This document shows positions 19,407-28,644 of a stretch of DNA of 64,000 bases, piece after piece. The notes beneath the pieces are model-generated. The model was given only the letters and a program-made list of their open reading frames with translations. It did no database searches and was not told where the DNA came from. The stretch is from Neptunicella sp048268085 (GTDB lineage Bacteria > Pseudomonadota > Gammaproteobacteria > Enterobacterales > Alteromonadaceae). How positions within the stretch are numbered: the stretch's first letter is position 1; each line of letters starts with the position of its first letter. The stretch covers positions 1 to 64,000 of the forward strand of contig NZ_JBLWWF010000004.1 in assembly GCF_048268085.1 (NCBI RefSeq), given 5' to 3'. A program made the translations under genes and the position numbers.

Positions 19407-20138
19407 ATGATCATGAACGAAGTACTAAATCAACCAGATAATGTCGACCCAGCAGAAATTGAAAAGTTTTCAGCCTTAGCCAGTCGATGGTGGGATTTAG
19501 AAGGCGAATTTAAGCCTTTACATCAAATTAACCCGTTGCGCTTGGATTATATCGCCCACCAGGCTAACGGTTTGTTTGGCAAAAACATACTTGATGTAGG
19601 CTGTGGTGGCGGTATTTTAGCTGAGAGTATGGCCCGCCTGGGGGCCAATGTAACAGCGATCGATATGGCCAATGATTCATTGGCGGTGGCCAAACTACAC
19701 GGTTTAGAAACCGGTATTAAGGTTGATTATCAGCACTGCACCGCTGAACAATTTGCCCAACAACATCCACAACAGTTCGACATCGTCACGTGCCTGGAGA
19801 TGTTAGAGCACGTACCGGATCCCCAATCAGTAGTGAATGCATGTGAAACATTGGTAAAACCCGGTGGATTAGTGTTCTTTTCAACGTTAAATCGCAATTT
19901 TAAATCCTGGTTAATGGCAATAGTCGCTGCAGAAAAAATATTAAAGCTGGTTCCGGAAGGTACCCATCAACATGATAAATTTATTAAGCCATCAGAATTA
20001 TTAGGCTGGCTTGATCAAACCGCATTAAACGCAAAACATATGACAGGATTGCATATGAACCCGCTCTCGCGTCAGTATTATCTCTCCGAGCATAATGTCG
20101 ATGTAAATTACTTATTATGCTGCCATAAAGATGATTAG
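19407..20138 (+). CDS. ubiG: Ubiquinone biosynthesis O-methyltransferase UbiG
   Basis: A 243-residue SAM-dependent methyltransferase performing both O-methylation steps of ubiquinone synthesis. The SAM motif LDVGCGGGILAESMARLG is near residues 62-79, and the ASRWWDLEGEFKPLH and STLNRNFKSWLMAI segments are UbiG signatures. An in-frame ATG two codons in (19413) is an equally plausible start. Divergence from gyrA is conserved in enterics. Confidence 0.96.
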   Translation: MIMNEVLNQPDNVDPAEIEKFSALASRWWDLEGEFKPLHQINPLRLDYIAHQANGLFGKNILDVGCGGGILAESMARLGANVTAIDMANDSLAVAKLHGLETGIKVDYQHCTAEQFAQQHPQQFDIVTCLEMLEHVPDPQSVVNACETLVKPGGLVFFSTLNRNFKSWLMAIVAAEKILKLVPEGTHQHDKFIKPSELLGWLDQTALNAKHMTGLHMNPLSRQYYLSEHNVDVNYLLCCHKDD

Positions 20139-20187
20139 AAACCGCTAAACATCGCACCATTGCTATAAAAATCAACATTGTCAAGAA

Positions 20188-20203
20188 TCACTATATATAG
20201 TGC
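20188..20203 (+). promoter_or_regulatory. NrdR box 1
   Basis: TCACTATATATAGTGC matches the 16-bp NrdR consensus acaCwAtATaTwGtgt at 14 of 16 positions. NrdR is the ATP/dATP-sensing repressor of ribonucleotide reductase genes. Confidence 0.85.
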
Positions 20204-20219
20204 GCTCAAATGTCAAACA

Positions 20220-20235
20220 ACACTATATATCGTAT
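20220..20235 (+). promoter_or_regulatory. NrdR box 2
   Basis: ACACTATATATCGTAT matches the NrdR consensus at 14 of 16 positions. It begins 32 bp (three helical turns) after box 1, the spacing typical of paired NrdR sites, and overlaps a candidate -10 element. Confidence 0.85.
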
Positions 20236-20569
20236 AGCTATTAAAAAAAGTATTTTAAAATTAAAAAAACTTAGAGGCTTTTTTAACACTATTTTTGTAT
20301 TGCATTTAAAAGATCTCGGCACACTTAAAGGCTTTGCGGTGAGCTTTCACTAACTGGCAAATATGCATTGTTCACGATGTTGAATAAACCACCATATATT
20401 GGGTTGCATTCATCCTAATACCTCACTATCTTGTGCTTAATCCTATAAATCTGAATCTATTAATAAGAAATCAAAATAATCGACAAAATTTCAGACCACA
20501 GGATCAGATAACCCAAGGTATTAAGCCTTGAATTTGCGCTAAACATAACAACTAAAATGGCTGACTGGC

Positions 20570-22894
20570 ATGAACGACAACATATTTGTTGCTAAACGCA
20601 ATGGAGAAAAAGAACCTATCGACTTGGACAAAATCCATAAAGTCATTACTTGGGCTGCAAAAGGATTAAAAAATGTCTCGGTCTCACAGGTAGAAATTAA
20701 AGCTCATCTGCAATTTTATGATGGCATCAAAACCGAAACCATTCATGAAACCTTAATAAAATCAGCGGCTGATCTTATTTGTGATGACAGTCCTGATTAC
20801 CAATATCTAGCCGCTCGATTAGCAATCTTTCATCTGCGCAAAAAAGCCTATGGCCAATTTGAACCGCCAGCATTGGTAGATCATGTCAAAGCCATGGTTG
20901 ATCTGGGTAAGTACGATAAACACTTGCTGGAAGACTTCAGTACAGAAGAGTTGAATGAACTTGGTGATTATATCGATCACTGGCGTGATATGAATTTTAG
21001 CTACGCTGCGGTTAAGCAATTGGAAGGTAAATACTTGGTACAAAACCGGGTTACCGGGCAAATTTATGAAAGTGCCCAATTCCTTTATATGCTGGTGTCT
21101 GCCTGCCTGTTTGCTAATTATGACAAATCTGTGCGTCTGGATTACATCAAACGTTTTTATGACGCGACATCTTTGTTTAAAGTGTCCTTACCTACTCCCA
21201 TTATGGCAGGCGTGCGAACCCCGACTCGTCAATTTAGCTCCTGTGTATTGATTGAAGCGGATGACAGTCTGGATTCTATTAACGCCACCACCAGTGCCAT
21301 TGTAAAATATGTCAGTCAACGCGCTGGAATTGGGGTTAATGCGGGACGCCTGCGGGCATTAGGTAGTGAAATTCGTGGTGGAGAGGCCTATCACACCGGT
21401 TGTATACCTTTTTACAAATATTTCCAAACTGCGGTAAAAAGCTGTTCTCAAGGCGGTGTCCGTGGTGGTGCAGCCACCTTATTCTATCCTTTGTGGCACC
21501 TTGAAGTAGAATCACTATTGGTACTTAAAAATAACCGTGGTGTAGAAGAAAACCGGGTTCGCCATTTGGATTATGGTGTGCAATTTAACAAGCTGATGTA
21601 TCAACGTCTGATTAAAGATGATTATATCACGCTGTTCAGCCCTTCTGATGTGCCGGGCATGTACGATGCCTTTTTTGCCGATCAGGAAAAATTCGAACAA
21701 CTGTATGTCAAGTATGAGCAAGACGATAGTATTCGCAAAAAGCGGATCAAAGCCATTGAGTTGTTTAGTTTATTTATGCAAGAACGCGCCAGTACCGGGC
21801 GAATCTATTTGCAAAATGTTGATCACTGTAATACCCACAGCCCATTTGATCCGGCGGTAGCACCAGTAAGACAAAGTAACCTTTGTCTTGAAATCGCTCT
21901 TCCGACCAAGCCTTTGAATAACGTAAATGATCCTGAAGGTGAAATTGCTTTATGTACCCTGTCGGCCTTTAATCTGGGCGAAATTAACGAACTGGATGAT
22001 TTTGAAGAGCTAGCCGATATTACCGTGCGGGCTTTGGATAATTTGCTTGAATATCAGGATTATCCGGTACCGGCTGCTTTAAATGCCACGATGGGTCGTC
22101 GTACTTTGGGTATTGGGGTCATTAACTTTGCCTATTATTTGGCTAAAAACGAGGCAAAATACTCTGATGGCAGCGCCAACGGGCTTATTCATCGCACGTT
22201 TGAAGCAATGCAATATTATCTACTTAAAGCCTCATGCAAACTGGCTCAAGAAACTGAACCTTGTAAAAAGTTTAATGAAACTACGTATGCCAAAGGGTTG
22301 ATGCCAACGGATACCTACAAGAAAGAATTGGATGCCGTTTGTAATGAGCCTTTGCATTATGATTGGGACACGTTACGCCAAGAAATCGTAAAACACGGAC
22401 TTCGTAACAGTACCCTGTCGGCCTTAATGCCCTCAGAAACGTCATCACAAATATCTAATGCCACAAATGGCATCGAACCACCTCGTGGACATATTAGTGT
22501 TAAATCCAGTAAAGATGGGGTGTTAAAACAAGTCGTTCCGGAATACGAGCGACTAAAAGATAAATACGAACTATTGTGGGACATACCTACTAACGATGGC
22601 TATTTGCAATTAGTTGGTGTGATGCAAAAGTTTGTTGACCAAACTATCTCGGCCAACACCAGTTACGATCCAGCCAAGTTTGATGGTGGCAAAGTTCCCA
22701 TGAAACTGTTGCTTAAAGATTTGCTAACGGCTTACAAACTGGGTGTGAAAACCTTGTATTACCACAACACCCGAGATGGTGCTTCAGATACAATGGAAGA
22801 CAAAAAAGTCAACGTTAATCAGGCCGAAAAAGCCGTAGTTGAAGTTGTTACGGAAGACGATGACGGCTGTGAAGGTGGAGCCTGTAAAATATAA
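20570..22894 (+). CDS. nrdA: Class Ia ribonucleoside-diphosphate reductase, alpha subunit
   Basis: A 774-residue large subunit reducing NDPs to dNDPs. An N-terminal ATP-cone (about residues 5-95) provides dATP feedback inhibition. The active-site segments SSCVLIE, NLCLEIALP (Asn-x-Cys-x-Glu) and ALCTLSAFNLG supply the redox cysteines and radical residues. The LYYHNTRDGA motif carries the paired radical-transfer tyrosines, and the C-terminal CEGGACKI supplies the CX4C thioredoxin-reducible pair. It is followed by nrdB and yfaE. Confidence 0.98.
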   Translation: MNDNIFVAKRNGEKEPIDLDKIHKVITWAAKGLKNVSVSQVEIKAHLQFYDGIKTETIHETLIKSAADLICDDSPDYQYLAARLAIFHLRKKAYGQFEPPALVDHVKAMVDLGKYDKHLLEDFSTEELNELGDYIDHWRDMNFSYAAVKQLEGKYLVQNRVTGQIYESAQFLYMLVSACLFANYDKSVRLDYIKRFYDATSLFKVSLPTPIMAGVRTPTRQFSSCVLIEADDSLDSINATTSAIVKYVSQRAGIGVNAGRLRALGSEIRGGEAYHTGCIPFYKYFQTAVKSCSQGGVRGGAATLFYPLWHLEVESLLVLKNNRGVEENRVRHLDYGVQFNKLMYQRLIKDDYITLFSPSDVPGMYDAFFADQEKFEQLYVKYEQDDSIRKKRIKAIELFSLFMQERASTGRIYLQNVDHCNTHSPFDPAVAPVRQSNLCLEIALPTKPLNNVNDPEGEIALCTLSAFNLGEINELDDFEELADITVRALDNLLEYQDYPVPAALNATMGRRTLGIGVINFAYYLAKNEAKYSDGSANGLIHRTFEAMQYYLLKASCKLAQETEPCKKFNETTYAKGLMPTDTYKKELDAVCNEPLHYDWDTLRQEIVKHGLRNSTLSALMPSETSSQISNATNGIEPPRGHISVKSSKDGVLKQVVPEYERLKDKYELLWDIPTNDGYLQLVGVMQKFVDQTISANTSYDPAKFDGGKVPMKLLLKDLLTAYKLGVKTLYYHNTRDGASDTMEDKKVNVNQAEKAVVEVVTEDDDGCEGGACKI

Positions 22895-22898
22895 CAAC

Positions 22899-22990
22899 AA
22901 TCACTATTGCCCTTAGGATCAGGAATCGATTCTGAAATAGTGATTATAAAAAAGGGGAATGGGCTCATTGTAGTTCGCTGTAATGGGCCC
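22899..22990 (+). other. Two hairpins in the nrdA-nrdB gap
   Basis: A 10-bp stem AATCACTATT/AATAGTGATT (22899-22908 with 22936-22945) encloses a smaller palindrome GAATCGATTC. It is followed by a 9-position stem (22961-22969 with 22982-22990, one G-U pair). Neither has a strong T-tract. They may adjust the alpha:beta ratio by processing or partial attenuation; this is inference. Confidence 0.5.
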
Positions 22991-23021
22991 GTGCGTTAAT
23001 TTATCTTTATTCAGAAGTGCT

Positions 23022-24152
23022 ATGAAATATACAACCTTTAATCAAAATACCACCAACGCTCTACTCGAACCGATGTTTTTTGGTAACCCCGTCAACGTTG
23101 CTCGCTACGACCAGCAAAAACACAATGTGTTTGAGAAGCTGATTGAGAAACAGATTTCATTTTTTTGGCGGCCTGAAGAAGTGGATGTCAGTAAAGACAG
23201 GGTTGATTTTCAAAAATTATCTGAGCCAGAAAAACATATTTTTATTTCCAATCTAAAATACCAAACACTGCTTGACTCCATTCAGGGACGCAGCCCGAAT
23301 ATCGCTTTTTTGCCGATACTATCCCTGCCTGAATTGGAAACCTGGGTTGAAACATGGTCATTTTTCGAGACTATCCATTCGCGTTCCTATACCCATATAC
23401 TGCGTAATTTATTTACCGATCCAAGCGCTATCTTTGAAGATATTGTGGTGAATGAAGAAATTAAAAAACGAGCTTCAGATATATCCCAATATTATGACGA
23501 CCTGATATTCGCCACTCAGTTATGGCAAACATTGGGCGAAGGTGTACATAACATCAATGGCGAAACCCATAACATCACCATGCGTGAGCTGAAGAAAAAG
23601 TTGTATCTATGCATGTGTTCTGTCAATGCGCTAGAAGCCATTCGTTTTTATGTTTCATTTGCTTGTACGTTTGCCTTTGCCGAACGCGAATTAATGGAAG
23701 GTAATTCCAAAATAATCCGTTTAATCGCCCGCGATGAAAACCTGCACCTGACCTCGACACAGCACATAATTAACATCTGGATGAAAGGTAAAGACGATCC
23801 TGAAATGGCCGAGATTGCCGAAGAACTGAAAGAGCAATCAAAAGCCATATTCATGCAGGCCGTTGAGCAAGAAAAACAATGGGCAGAGTATTTATTCCAG
23901 CATGGCTCCATGATTGGATTAAACAAAGAAATTCTGTGCCAATACGTTGAATACATCGCCAATCACCGGATGGATTCTATTGGTTTAGGCAAGCCTTTTG
24001 ATGTTACCAGTAACCCACTGCCGTGGATGAATAACTACCTGGTATCGGATAATGTACAGGTTGCACCACAAGAGTCGGAAATCAGTTCTTATTTGGTGGG
24101 ACAAATTGATTCAGAAGTTGACGCCAACGAATTTGATGATTTCGATCTCTAA
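23022..24152 (+). CDS. nrdB: Class Ia ribonucleoside-diphosphate reductase, beta subunit
   Basis: A 376-residue diiron-tyrosyl-radical subunit. Ligand segments match E. coli numbering: Asp84 (LLDSIQG), Glu115/His118 and radical Tyr122 (FETIHSRSYTH), Glu204, Glu238 and His241 (RDENLH). The C-terminal acidic DDFDL tail docks to NrdA. The reading frame is open upstream to 22983, but the ATG at 23022 gives MKYTTFNQ, exactly the E. coli start and length, whereas the upstream part would fall in the intergenic hairpin. Confidence 0.97.
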   Translation: MKYTTFNQNTTNALLEPMFFGNPVNVARYDQQKHNVFEKLIEKQISFFWRPEEVDVSKDRVDFQKLSEPEKHIFISNLKYQTLLDSIQGRSPNIAFLPILSLPELETWVETWSFFETIHSRSYTHILRNLFTDPSAIFEDIVVNEEIKKRASDISQYYDDLIFATQLWQTLGEGVHNINGETHNITMRELKKKLYLCMCSVNALEAIRFYVSFACTFAFAERELMEGNSKIIRLIARDENLHLTSTQHIINIWMKGKDDPEMAEIAEELKEQSKAIFMQAVEQEKQWAEYLFQHGSMIGLNKEILCQYVEYIANHRMDSIGLGKPFDVTSNPLPWMNNYLVSDNVQVAPQESEISSYLVGQIDSEVDANEFDDFDL

Positions 24153-24155
24153 TTA

Positions 24156-24425
24156 ATGACCGATAAAGCAACACCTTTTATGATTGTAGTCAAAGATCAC
24201 GGTGAATATGTTCAACAGCAAGAGCGAACTTTGCTGCAATCATTGGAAGATAATCAGCTGGACGTGCATTACCATTGTCGGGAAGGTTTCTGCGGTGCCT
24301 GCCGCACCCGCCTACTAAAAGGTTCAGTACATTATGTTACTGAACCTTTAGCTTATATTGATGACGATGAAATACTGCCCTGCAGCTGTATAGCAACCAG
24401 TGATATCGAAATCGAACTGAGCTAA
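24156..24425 (+). CDS. yfaE: YfaE-type 2Fe-2S ferredoxin
   Basis: An 89-residue plant-type ferredoxin. Its cysteine pattern is Cys41, Cys46, Cys49 (CREGFCGAC) plus Cys76/78 (LPCSC). In E. coli YfaE maintains and reactivates the NrdB diferric-tyrosyl cofactor. It begins 3 bp after the nrdB stop, so the three genes form one unit. Confidence 0.94.
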   Translation: MTDKATPFMIVVKDHGEYVQQQERTLLQSLEDNQLDVHYHCREGFCGACRTRLLKGSVHYVTEPLAYIDDDEILPCSCIATSDIEIELS

Positions 24426-24466
24426 TCCCTGTTTAGCAATTTCTCACTGCCTTTTTAATAATCCGC

Positions 24467-24688
24467 TCAGCCACGTAAATTATCTGATTGTTTATCCTGA
24501 TTAAGGTTTTTACGTTGCCGAAAGTAATTCACCGCTTTGATGCCAACCGATACGACCAAGGCAATAAATAGCAGATGAAAAAAACTATGCCCCATCCCAT
24601 CACCTAAAAAATGATCTTCGTGTGCACTGACTAGACTAGAAAAGCCCATGCCTGAGATCATTAACGCTAAACTTTTTATTAATCGCAT
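24467..24688 (-). CDS. Small His-rich membrane protein at the end of the urease operon
   Basis: A 73-residue protein with a probable signal peptide (residues 1-22, ending VSA), a short His/Asp-rich segment HEDHFLGDGMGHSFFH, one membrane helix (about 37-53) and a basic, polar C-terminus. It starts 32 bp after ureG on the same strand and is the last gene of the run. The His-rich start of the mature protein vaguely recalls the HxxxxxH segments of HupE/UreJ nickel permeases, but it has only one helix. I do not recognise the family; a role in nickel handling is speculation from context. Confidence 0.7.
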   Translation of the reverse strand: MRLIKSLALMISGMGFSSLVSAHEDHFLGDGMGHSFFHLLFIALVVSVGIKAVNYFRQRKNLNQDKQSDNLRG

Positions 24689-24720
24689 ATTTTGTTCCTA
24701 CTGTTCTTGTAATTAATCGA

Positions 24721-25353
24721 TTATGCATCTGCGGCTAGAGGCGCTTGCAACATCCCCTCGGTTTCAATAAAACCGATGATCTCATCAACACCTTGTAGCG
24801 TTTTGAGGTTGCTAAAAACAAAGGGCTTATCACCTCGCATTCGTTTCGCATCCGTATCCATAACTTCAAGGGATGCGCCAACCATGGGGGCCAAATCAAT
24901 TTTATTTATAATTAACAAGTCTGATTTGGTGATGCCCGGGCCACCCTTGCGCGGAATTTTGTCACCGGCAGAAACGTCAATGACATACAAGGTTAGGTCG
25001 GACAGTTCCGGACTAAAGGTCGCACTCAAATTATCCCCGCCACTTTCAACCAGCACAAAGTCCAACCCGGGATGACGGGATTCCAGCTCATCGATGGCGG
25101 CCAGATTCATTGACGCATCTTCTCGAATGGCAGTATGGGGGCACCCCCCGGTTTCCACGCCCATAATCCGATCAGCGTCGAGTGCGTTATGTTTGGTCAA
25201 AAACTCTGCATCTTCGCGGGTATAAATATCATTAGTCACCACCGCCATATCGTATTTATCCCGCAACGCCAAACATAGCGTACGTAACAGTGCGGTTTTG
25301 CCTGAACCTACAGGCCCCCCTACTCCAATTCTCAATATTTGTTTATGTTTCAT
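24721..25353 (-). CDS. ureG: Urease accessory GTPase UreG
   Basis: A 210-residue SIMIBI-class GTPase that delivers nickel to apo-urease with UreDF. The P-loop GGPVGSGKT lies at residues 12-20. The nickel-binding Cys-Pro-His motif is in ETGGCPHTAIREDAS, and the VESGGDNL segment follows. It lies 20 bp downstream of ureF. Confidence 0.97.
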   Translation of the reverse strand: MKHKQILRIGVGGPVGSGKTALLRTLCLALRDKYDMAVVTNDIYTREDAEFLTKHNALDADRIMGVETGGCPHTAIREDASMNLAAIDELESRHPGLDFVLVESGGDNLSATFSPELSDLTLYVIDVSAGDKIPRKGGPGITKSDLLIINKIDLAPMVGASLEVMDTDAKRMRGDKPFVFSNLKTLQGVDEIIGFIETEGMLQAPLAADA

Positions 25354-25373
25354 TTTTACTCCTCGTCCTGTAA

Positions 25374-26087
25374 TCAGGATCTAAATAGGCGACTATATTG
25401 GGTTTCGTGCCAGGCGCTGGCCATTGCCAAACGTGGCAAACTACTACCCAATTGTTCATCTTCAAGAGTCATTGCGGTATCAATAGCCGCTTCAACTTGC
25501 TGTGTTAAACCAAATAACAAATTTTGTGCCTGCGTTTGTCCCAACGGAACTAATTTAGTGGCCGCCGCTACCTGATTATCAATAAAGGTCCAACCGTAGC
25601 CACTTAAAGCACTGTTTAAGTCAATTCCCCATAACCAGGCCGCGAACGCAAATGCCGCCACAAAACTAATTTCAGTCAGGTTTGTTAATTCGCCGTAGTC
25701 ACTCAGATCCAGTTGCTCAATATTGTTCAATAAGCGTATCAGCGCCTTGCCCATGGCTAAATCGCCCATGCGTAATTCAGCACTTTCGCGACAAGCCAGC
25801 AAAAACTGGTTCCACTGACAGAAACCGGCTAAATCATGCTCAACCAAACATTGATAACAACGTTTCAATAGCGCTAAATCAGTCGGAGCGATGGACTCGC
25901 GCAAATTCAGTTCGATCCAGCTGCAGGTGCTGTCTGCATCTTTAATCCATTGTTGTTCGATGGCGTATTCCAACCCTTGTGAAAACGCAAAACCGCCGAT
26001 AGGCAAATTCGCACTGCATAGTTGCAATAAGCGAGATAGTTTCAACGCGTTAACCTGAGGATGAATGGATGTGACATTAGCAGACAT
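25374..26087 (-). CDS. ureF: Urease accessory protein UreF
   Basis: A 237-residue all-helical UreF, which joins UreD and gates UreG GTPase activity during urease activation. The LPIGGFAFSQGLEYAIEQ region near residues 30-47 and the C-terminal ASAWHETQYSRLFRS are characteristic. It starts 5 bp after ureE. Confidence 0.95.
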   Translation of the reverse strand: MSANVTSIHPQVNALKLSRLLQLCSANLPIGGFAFSQGLEYAIEQQWIKDADSTCSWIELNLRESIAPTDLALLKRCYQCLVEHDLAGFCQWNQFLLACRESAELRMGDLAMGKALIRLLNNIEQLDLSDYGELTNLTEISFVAAFAFAAWLWGIDLNSALSGYGWTFIDNQVAAATKLVPLGQTQAQNLLFGLTQQVEAAIDTAMTLEDEQLGSSLPRLAMASAWHETQYSRLFRS

Positions 26088-26092
26088 CTTGA

Positions 26093-26557
26093 TCAGTGCT
26101 CATGTTCATGATGATGACCCGCGCCATGTTGTGCCCCATAAGCGCCACTTTCCGGTTCAAACAGCGCCGGTTGATGATCGGTGTCTAATGCATAGTTTGT
26201 CACCAGCTCTTCCAGCACATGATCCGGCTTAAAGCGCAACCATCGATCACCTATCTGGATTTTGGTGTGCCGGTTGCCAAGGTGGTAACACATTTTGCTA
26301 AATACCTGCCAGTCATCCGTTGTAGCGGTTACCACAGCTTCTAACGCGCCTTTTACTTGTACTAATTTACCGCATTCGGTTTTGAGTATTTCTCCTACTT
26401 TTAATGGATGGCCGCGCTCAATAAAAATCGCAATCGCTTCTCCCTGATCGGTAGTGGATTTTATTCTGGCTTTTTGGCGAGTGTCATAGTCCAGCGTAAT
26501 ACTGTCATTAATCGGCTGATGGGCGTGATCCAGTCGTTGATAAACTTGCAACATCAC
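26093..26557 (-). CDS. ureE: Urease accessory metallochaperone UreE
   Basis: A 154-residue nickel chaperone. The N-terminal half is the peptide-binding domain (RGHPLKVGEIL), and the C-terminal half a metal-binding domain with the conserved YHLGNRH site. The protein ends in a His-rich tail (GHHHEHEH), giving extra nickel-binding capacity. It lies 35 bp after ureC. Confidence 0.95.
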   Translation of the reverse strand: MMLQVYQRLDHAHQPINDSITLDYDTRQKARIKSTTDQGEAIAIFIERGHPLKVGEILKTECGKLVQVKGALEAVVTATTDDWQVFSKMCYHLGNRHTKIQIGDRWLRFKPDHVLEELVTNYALDTDHQPALFEPESGAYGAQHGAGHHHEHEH

Positions 26558-26592
26558 TATATTTTCCTTAAAAACATATACATAAACAGCGC

Positions 26593-28296
26593 TTAAAATA
26601 AACAGTAGCGCTGAGCGAGCGGCAGTATGGTTGCAGGCTCACAGCTGAGTAACTCGCCATTAGCCCGCACCTCATAGGTTTGCGCGTCCACGTCTATTTG
26701 CGGCAACCAGTCGTTGTGGATCATGTCTTTTTTACTGATATTTCGAGTATCACGACATGCTCCAATCAGGCGGGTCAATCCAATCTTTTCCGGTACTCCG
26801 AGTTCCACGGCCGCTTTTGACAGAAAGGTCATGGAGGTTGCAGCGACCGCTTTGCCCAAGGCGCCAAACATAGGGCGATAGTAGACGGGCTGAGGAGTAG
26901 GAATTGACGCATTTGCATCCCCCATTGGCGCCGCTGCTATAAAGCCGGATTTAATAATCAGTGCCGGTTTAATCCCGAAAAAAGCCGGTTTCCACAAGAC
27001 TAAATCGGCTAATTTACCGACCTCCACCGATCCCACTTCATGACTGATACCATGACTAATAGCCGGATTAATGGTGTATTTAGCGATGTAGCGTTTAACT
27101 CTGAAGTTATCATTACGATCGGTATCAGGTGCAAGTGAACCACGCTGTTGTTTCATCTTGTGTGCGGTTTGCCATGTCCGAGTGATCATCTCACCCACTC
27201 GCCCCATGGCCTGAGAGTCAGAGGCAATCATGCTAATTGCCCCCAAGTCATGCAAAATATCTTCAGCGGCAATACTTTCTTTCCTGATCCGCGAATCGGC
27301 AAAGGCAATATCTTCCGGGATGGAAGCATCCAGATGATGACATACCATCAACATATCCAGATGTTCATCAATAGTATTGATGGTATAAGGCCGGGTCGGA
27401 TTGGTTGAAGAAGGTAAGACATTTGCTTCACCACAGGCTTTGATTATATCCGGTGAATGACCACCACCAGCCCCTTCAGTGTGGTAGGTGTGAATGGTTC
27501 GGCCCTTGAAGGCACCGATGGTACTTTCCACAAAGCCGGATTCATTCAACGTATCGGTATGAATTGCCACTTGGACGTCATATTGTTCAGCCACTGCCAA
27601 ACAATTATCAATCGATGCAGGTGTGGTGCCCCAATCTTCGTGTAATTTAAGCCCGCATACTCCTGCTTCGATCTGTTCTTTAATCGCTAAGGGTAAACTG
27701 GTATTACCCTTACCCAAAAAGCCAAAGTTCATCGGCATATCATTAGTCGCTTGCAACATTTTATGAATGTTCCAAGGCCCCGGAGTGCAGGTGGTCGCAT
27801 TGGTGCCAGTGGCCGGTCCGGTACCGCCGCCTATCATGGTGGTAACACCCGACATCATGGCTTCTTCAACCTGTTGAGGGCAAATAAAATGAATATGGGC
27901 GTCAATTCCGCCGGCAGTCAGAATTTGACCTTCACCGGCGATGACTTCAGTACCCGCTCCGATTTCAATATCAACGTTATCCTGAATATCCGAGTTACCG
28001 GCTTTACCGATGATCGCTATTCGGCCATTTTTAATTCCCACATCGGCTTTGATAATCCCCCAATGGTCGACAATCAACGCATTGGTAATCACTACATCTA
28101 CACATTCGGCGCAACATATTTGTCCCTGTCCCATGCCATCACGAATAACTTTTCCGCCACCAAACTTCACTTCTTCGCCGTATTCGGTGTAGTCACGCTC
28201 CACTTCAATCCACAAATCGGTATCAGCCAGTCGTACCCTGTCCCCTGTGGTTGGGCCAAACATATGGGCATAGGCTTGTTTATCAATATTAGCCAT
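26593..28296 (-). CDS. ureC: Urease subunit alpha
   Basis: The 567-residue catalytic subunit that hydrolyses urea to ammonia and carbamate in the cytoplasm. All nickel and catalytic residues are in place and in Klebsiella numbering: His134/His136, carbamylated Lys217 with His219 (GLKLHEDWG), His246, His272, flap Cys319-His320 (MVCHH) and Asp360. It overlaps ureB by 8 bp. The enzyme is predicted to be fully active. Confidence 0.99.
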   Translation of the reverse strand: MANIDKQAYAHMFGPTTGDRVRLADTDLWIEVERDYTEYGEEVKFGGGKVIRDGMGQGQICCAECVDVVITNALIVDHWGIIKADVGIKNGRIAIIGKAGNSDIQDNVDIEIGAGTEVIAGEGQILTAGGIDAHIHFICPQQVEEAMMSGVTTMIGGGTGPATGTNATTCTPGPWNIHKMLQATNDMPMNFGFLGKGNTSLPLAIKEQIEAGVCGLKLHEDWGTTPASIDNCLAVAEQYDVQVAIHTDTLNESGFVESTIGAFKGRTIHTYHTEGAGGGHSPDIIKACGEANVLPSSTNPTRPYTINTIDEHLDMLMVCHHLDASIPEDIAFADSRIRKESIAAEDILHDLGAISMIASDSQAMGRVGEMITRTWQTAHKMKQQRGSLAPDTDRNDNFRVKRYIAKYTINPAISHGISHEVGSVEVGKLADLVLWKPAFFGIKPALIIKSGFIAAAPMGDANASIPTPQPVYYRPMFGALGKAVAATSMTFLSKAAVELGVPEKIGLTRLIGACRDTRNISKKDMIHNDWLPQIDVDAQTYEVRANGELLSCEPATILPLAQRYCLF

Positions 28297-28633
28297 TGTT
28301 TGGCTCCTTTGAATCGTTCTGATCAGCGCTTAAACTCCCCATAACATCGGCACGGAAACCATACACATTGCGTTTGCCGGCATAGGCCACCAGTTCCACC
28401 TCACGCTGCTGTCCCGGCTCAAATCGAACAGCCGTTCCCGCGGTGATATTCAGGCGAAAGCCTTTACAAATATCCCGTTCAAAATGCAGCGCCGGATTGA
28501 CCTCATAAAAGTGATAATGGGAGCCCACCTGAATCGGCCGATCACCAGAATTAGCCACGGTAACTTGTATGGTTTGTCGCCCTACATTGAGCTGGTGCAG
28601 ACCTGAATCAGTTTTAATTTCGCCGGGTATCAT
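28289..28633 (-). CDS. ureB: Urease subunit beta
   Basis: A 114-residue structural subunit with the conserved MIPGEI start, GDRPIQVGSHYHFYEVNPAL and RFEPGQQREVELV. An in-frame GTG at 28645 overlaps the ureA stop, but the ATG at 28633 follows a GGAGG ribosome site at good spacing and matches the family start, so it was chosen. Confidence 0.97.
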   Translation of the reverse strand: MIPGEIKTDSGLHQLNVGRQTIQVTVANSGDRPIQVGSHYHFYEVNPALHFERDICKGFRLNITAGTAVRFEPGQQREVELVAYAGKRNVYGFRADVMGSLSADQNDSKEPNNG

Positions 28634-28644
28634 GTTGGCCTCCA

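Larger units (their letters stand above)
20139..20569. other. nrdA upstream region with long leader
   Basis: A 431-bp gene-free region. Two NrdR boxes sit at 20188-20235 (separate entries). A TATAGC (20233-20238) overlapping the second box, with TGTCAA (20211-20216) 16 bp upstream, is a possible promoter; if used, the nrdA leader would be more than 320 nt. The rest is A/T-run-rich and I recognise no RNA element in it. Confidence 0.45.

Noticed and set aside
22983..23021. N-terminal extension of NrdB
   Set aside because: The frame is open, but the extra 13 residues fall in the intergenic hairpin, and the ATG at 23022 reproduces the known NrdB start and length.
27751..28344. 197-codon open frame opposite ureC
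   Set aside because: Long, but it mirrors the strongly conserved ureC coding frame; no family features are visible in its translation.
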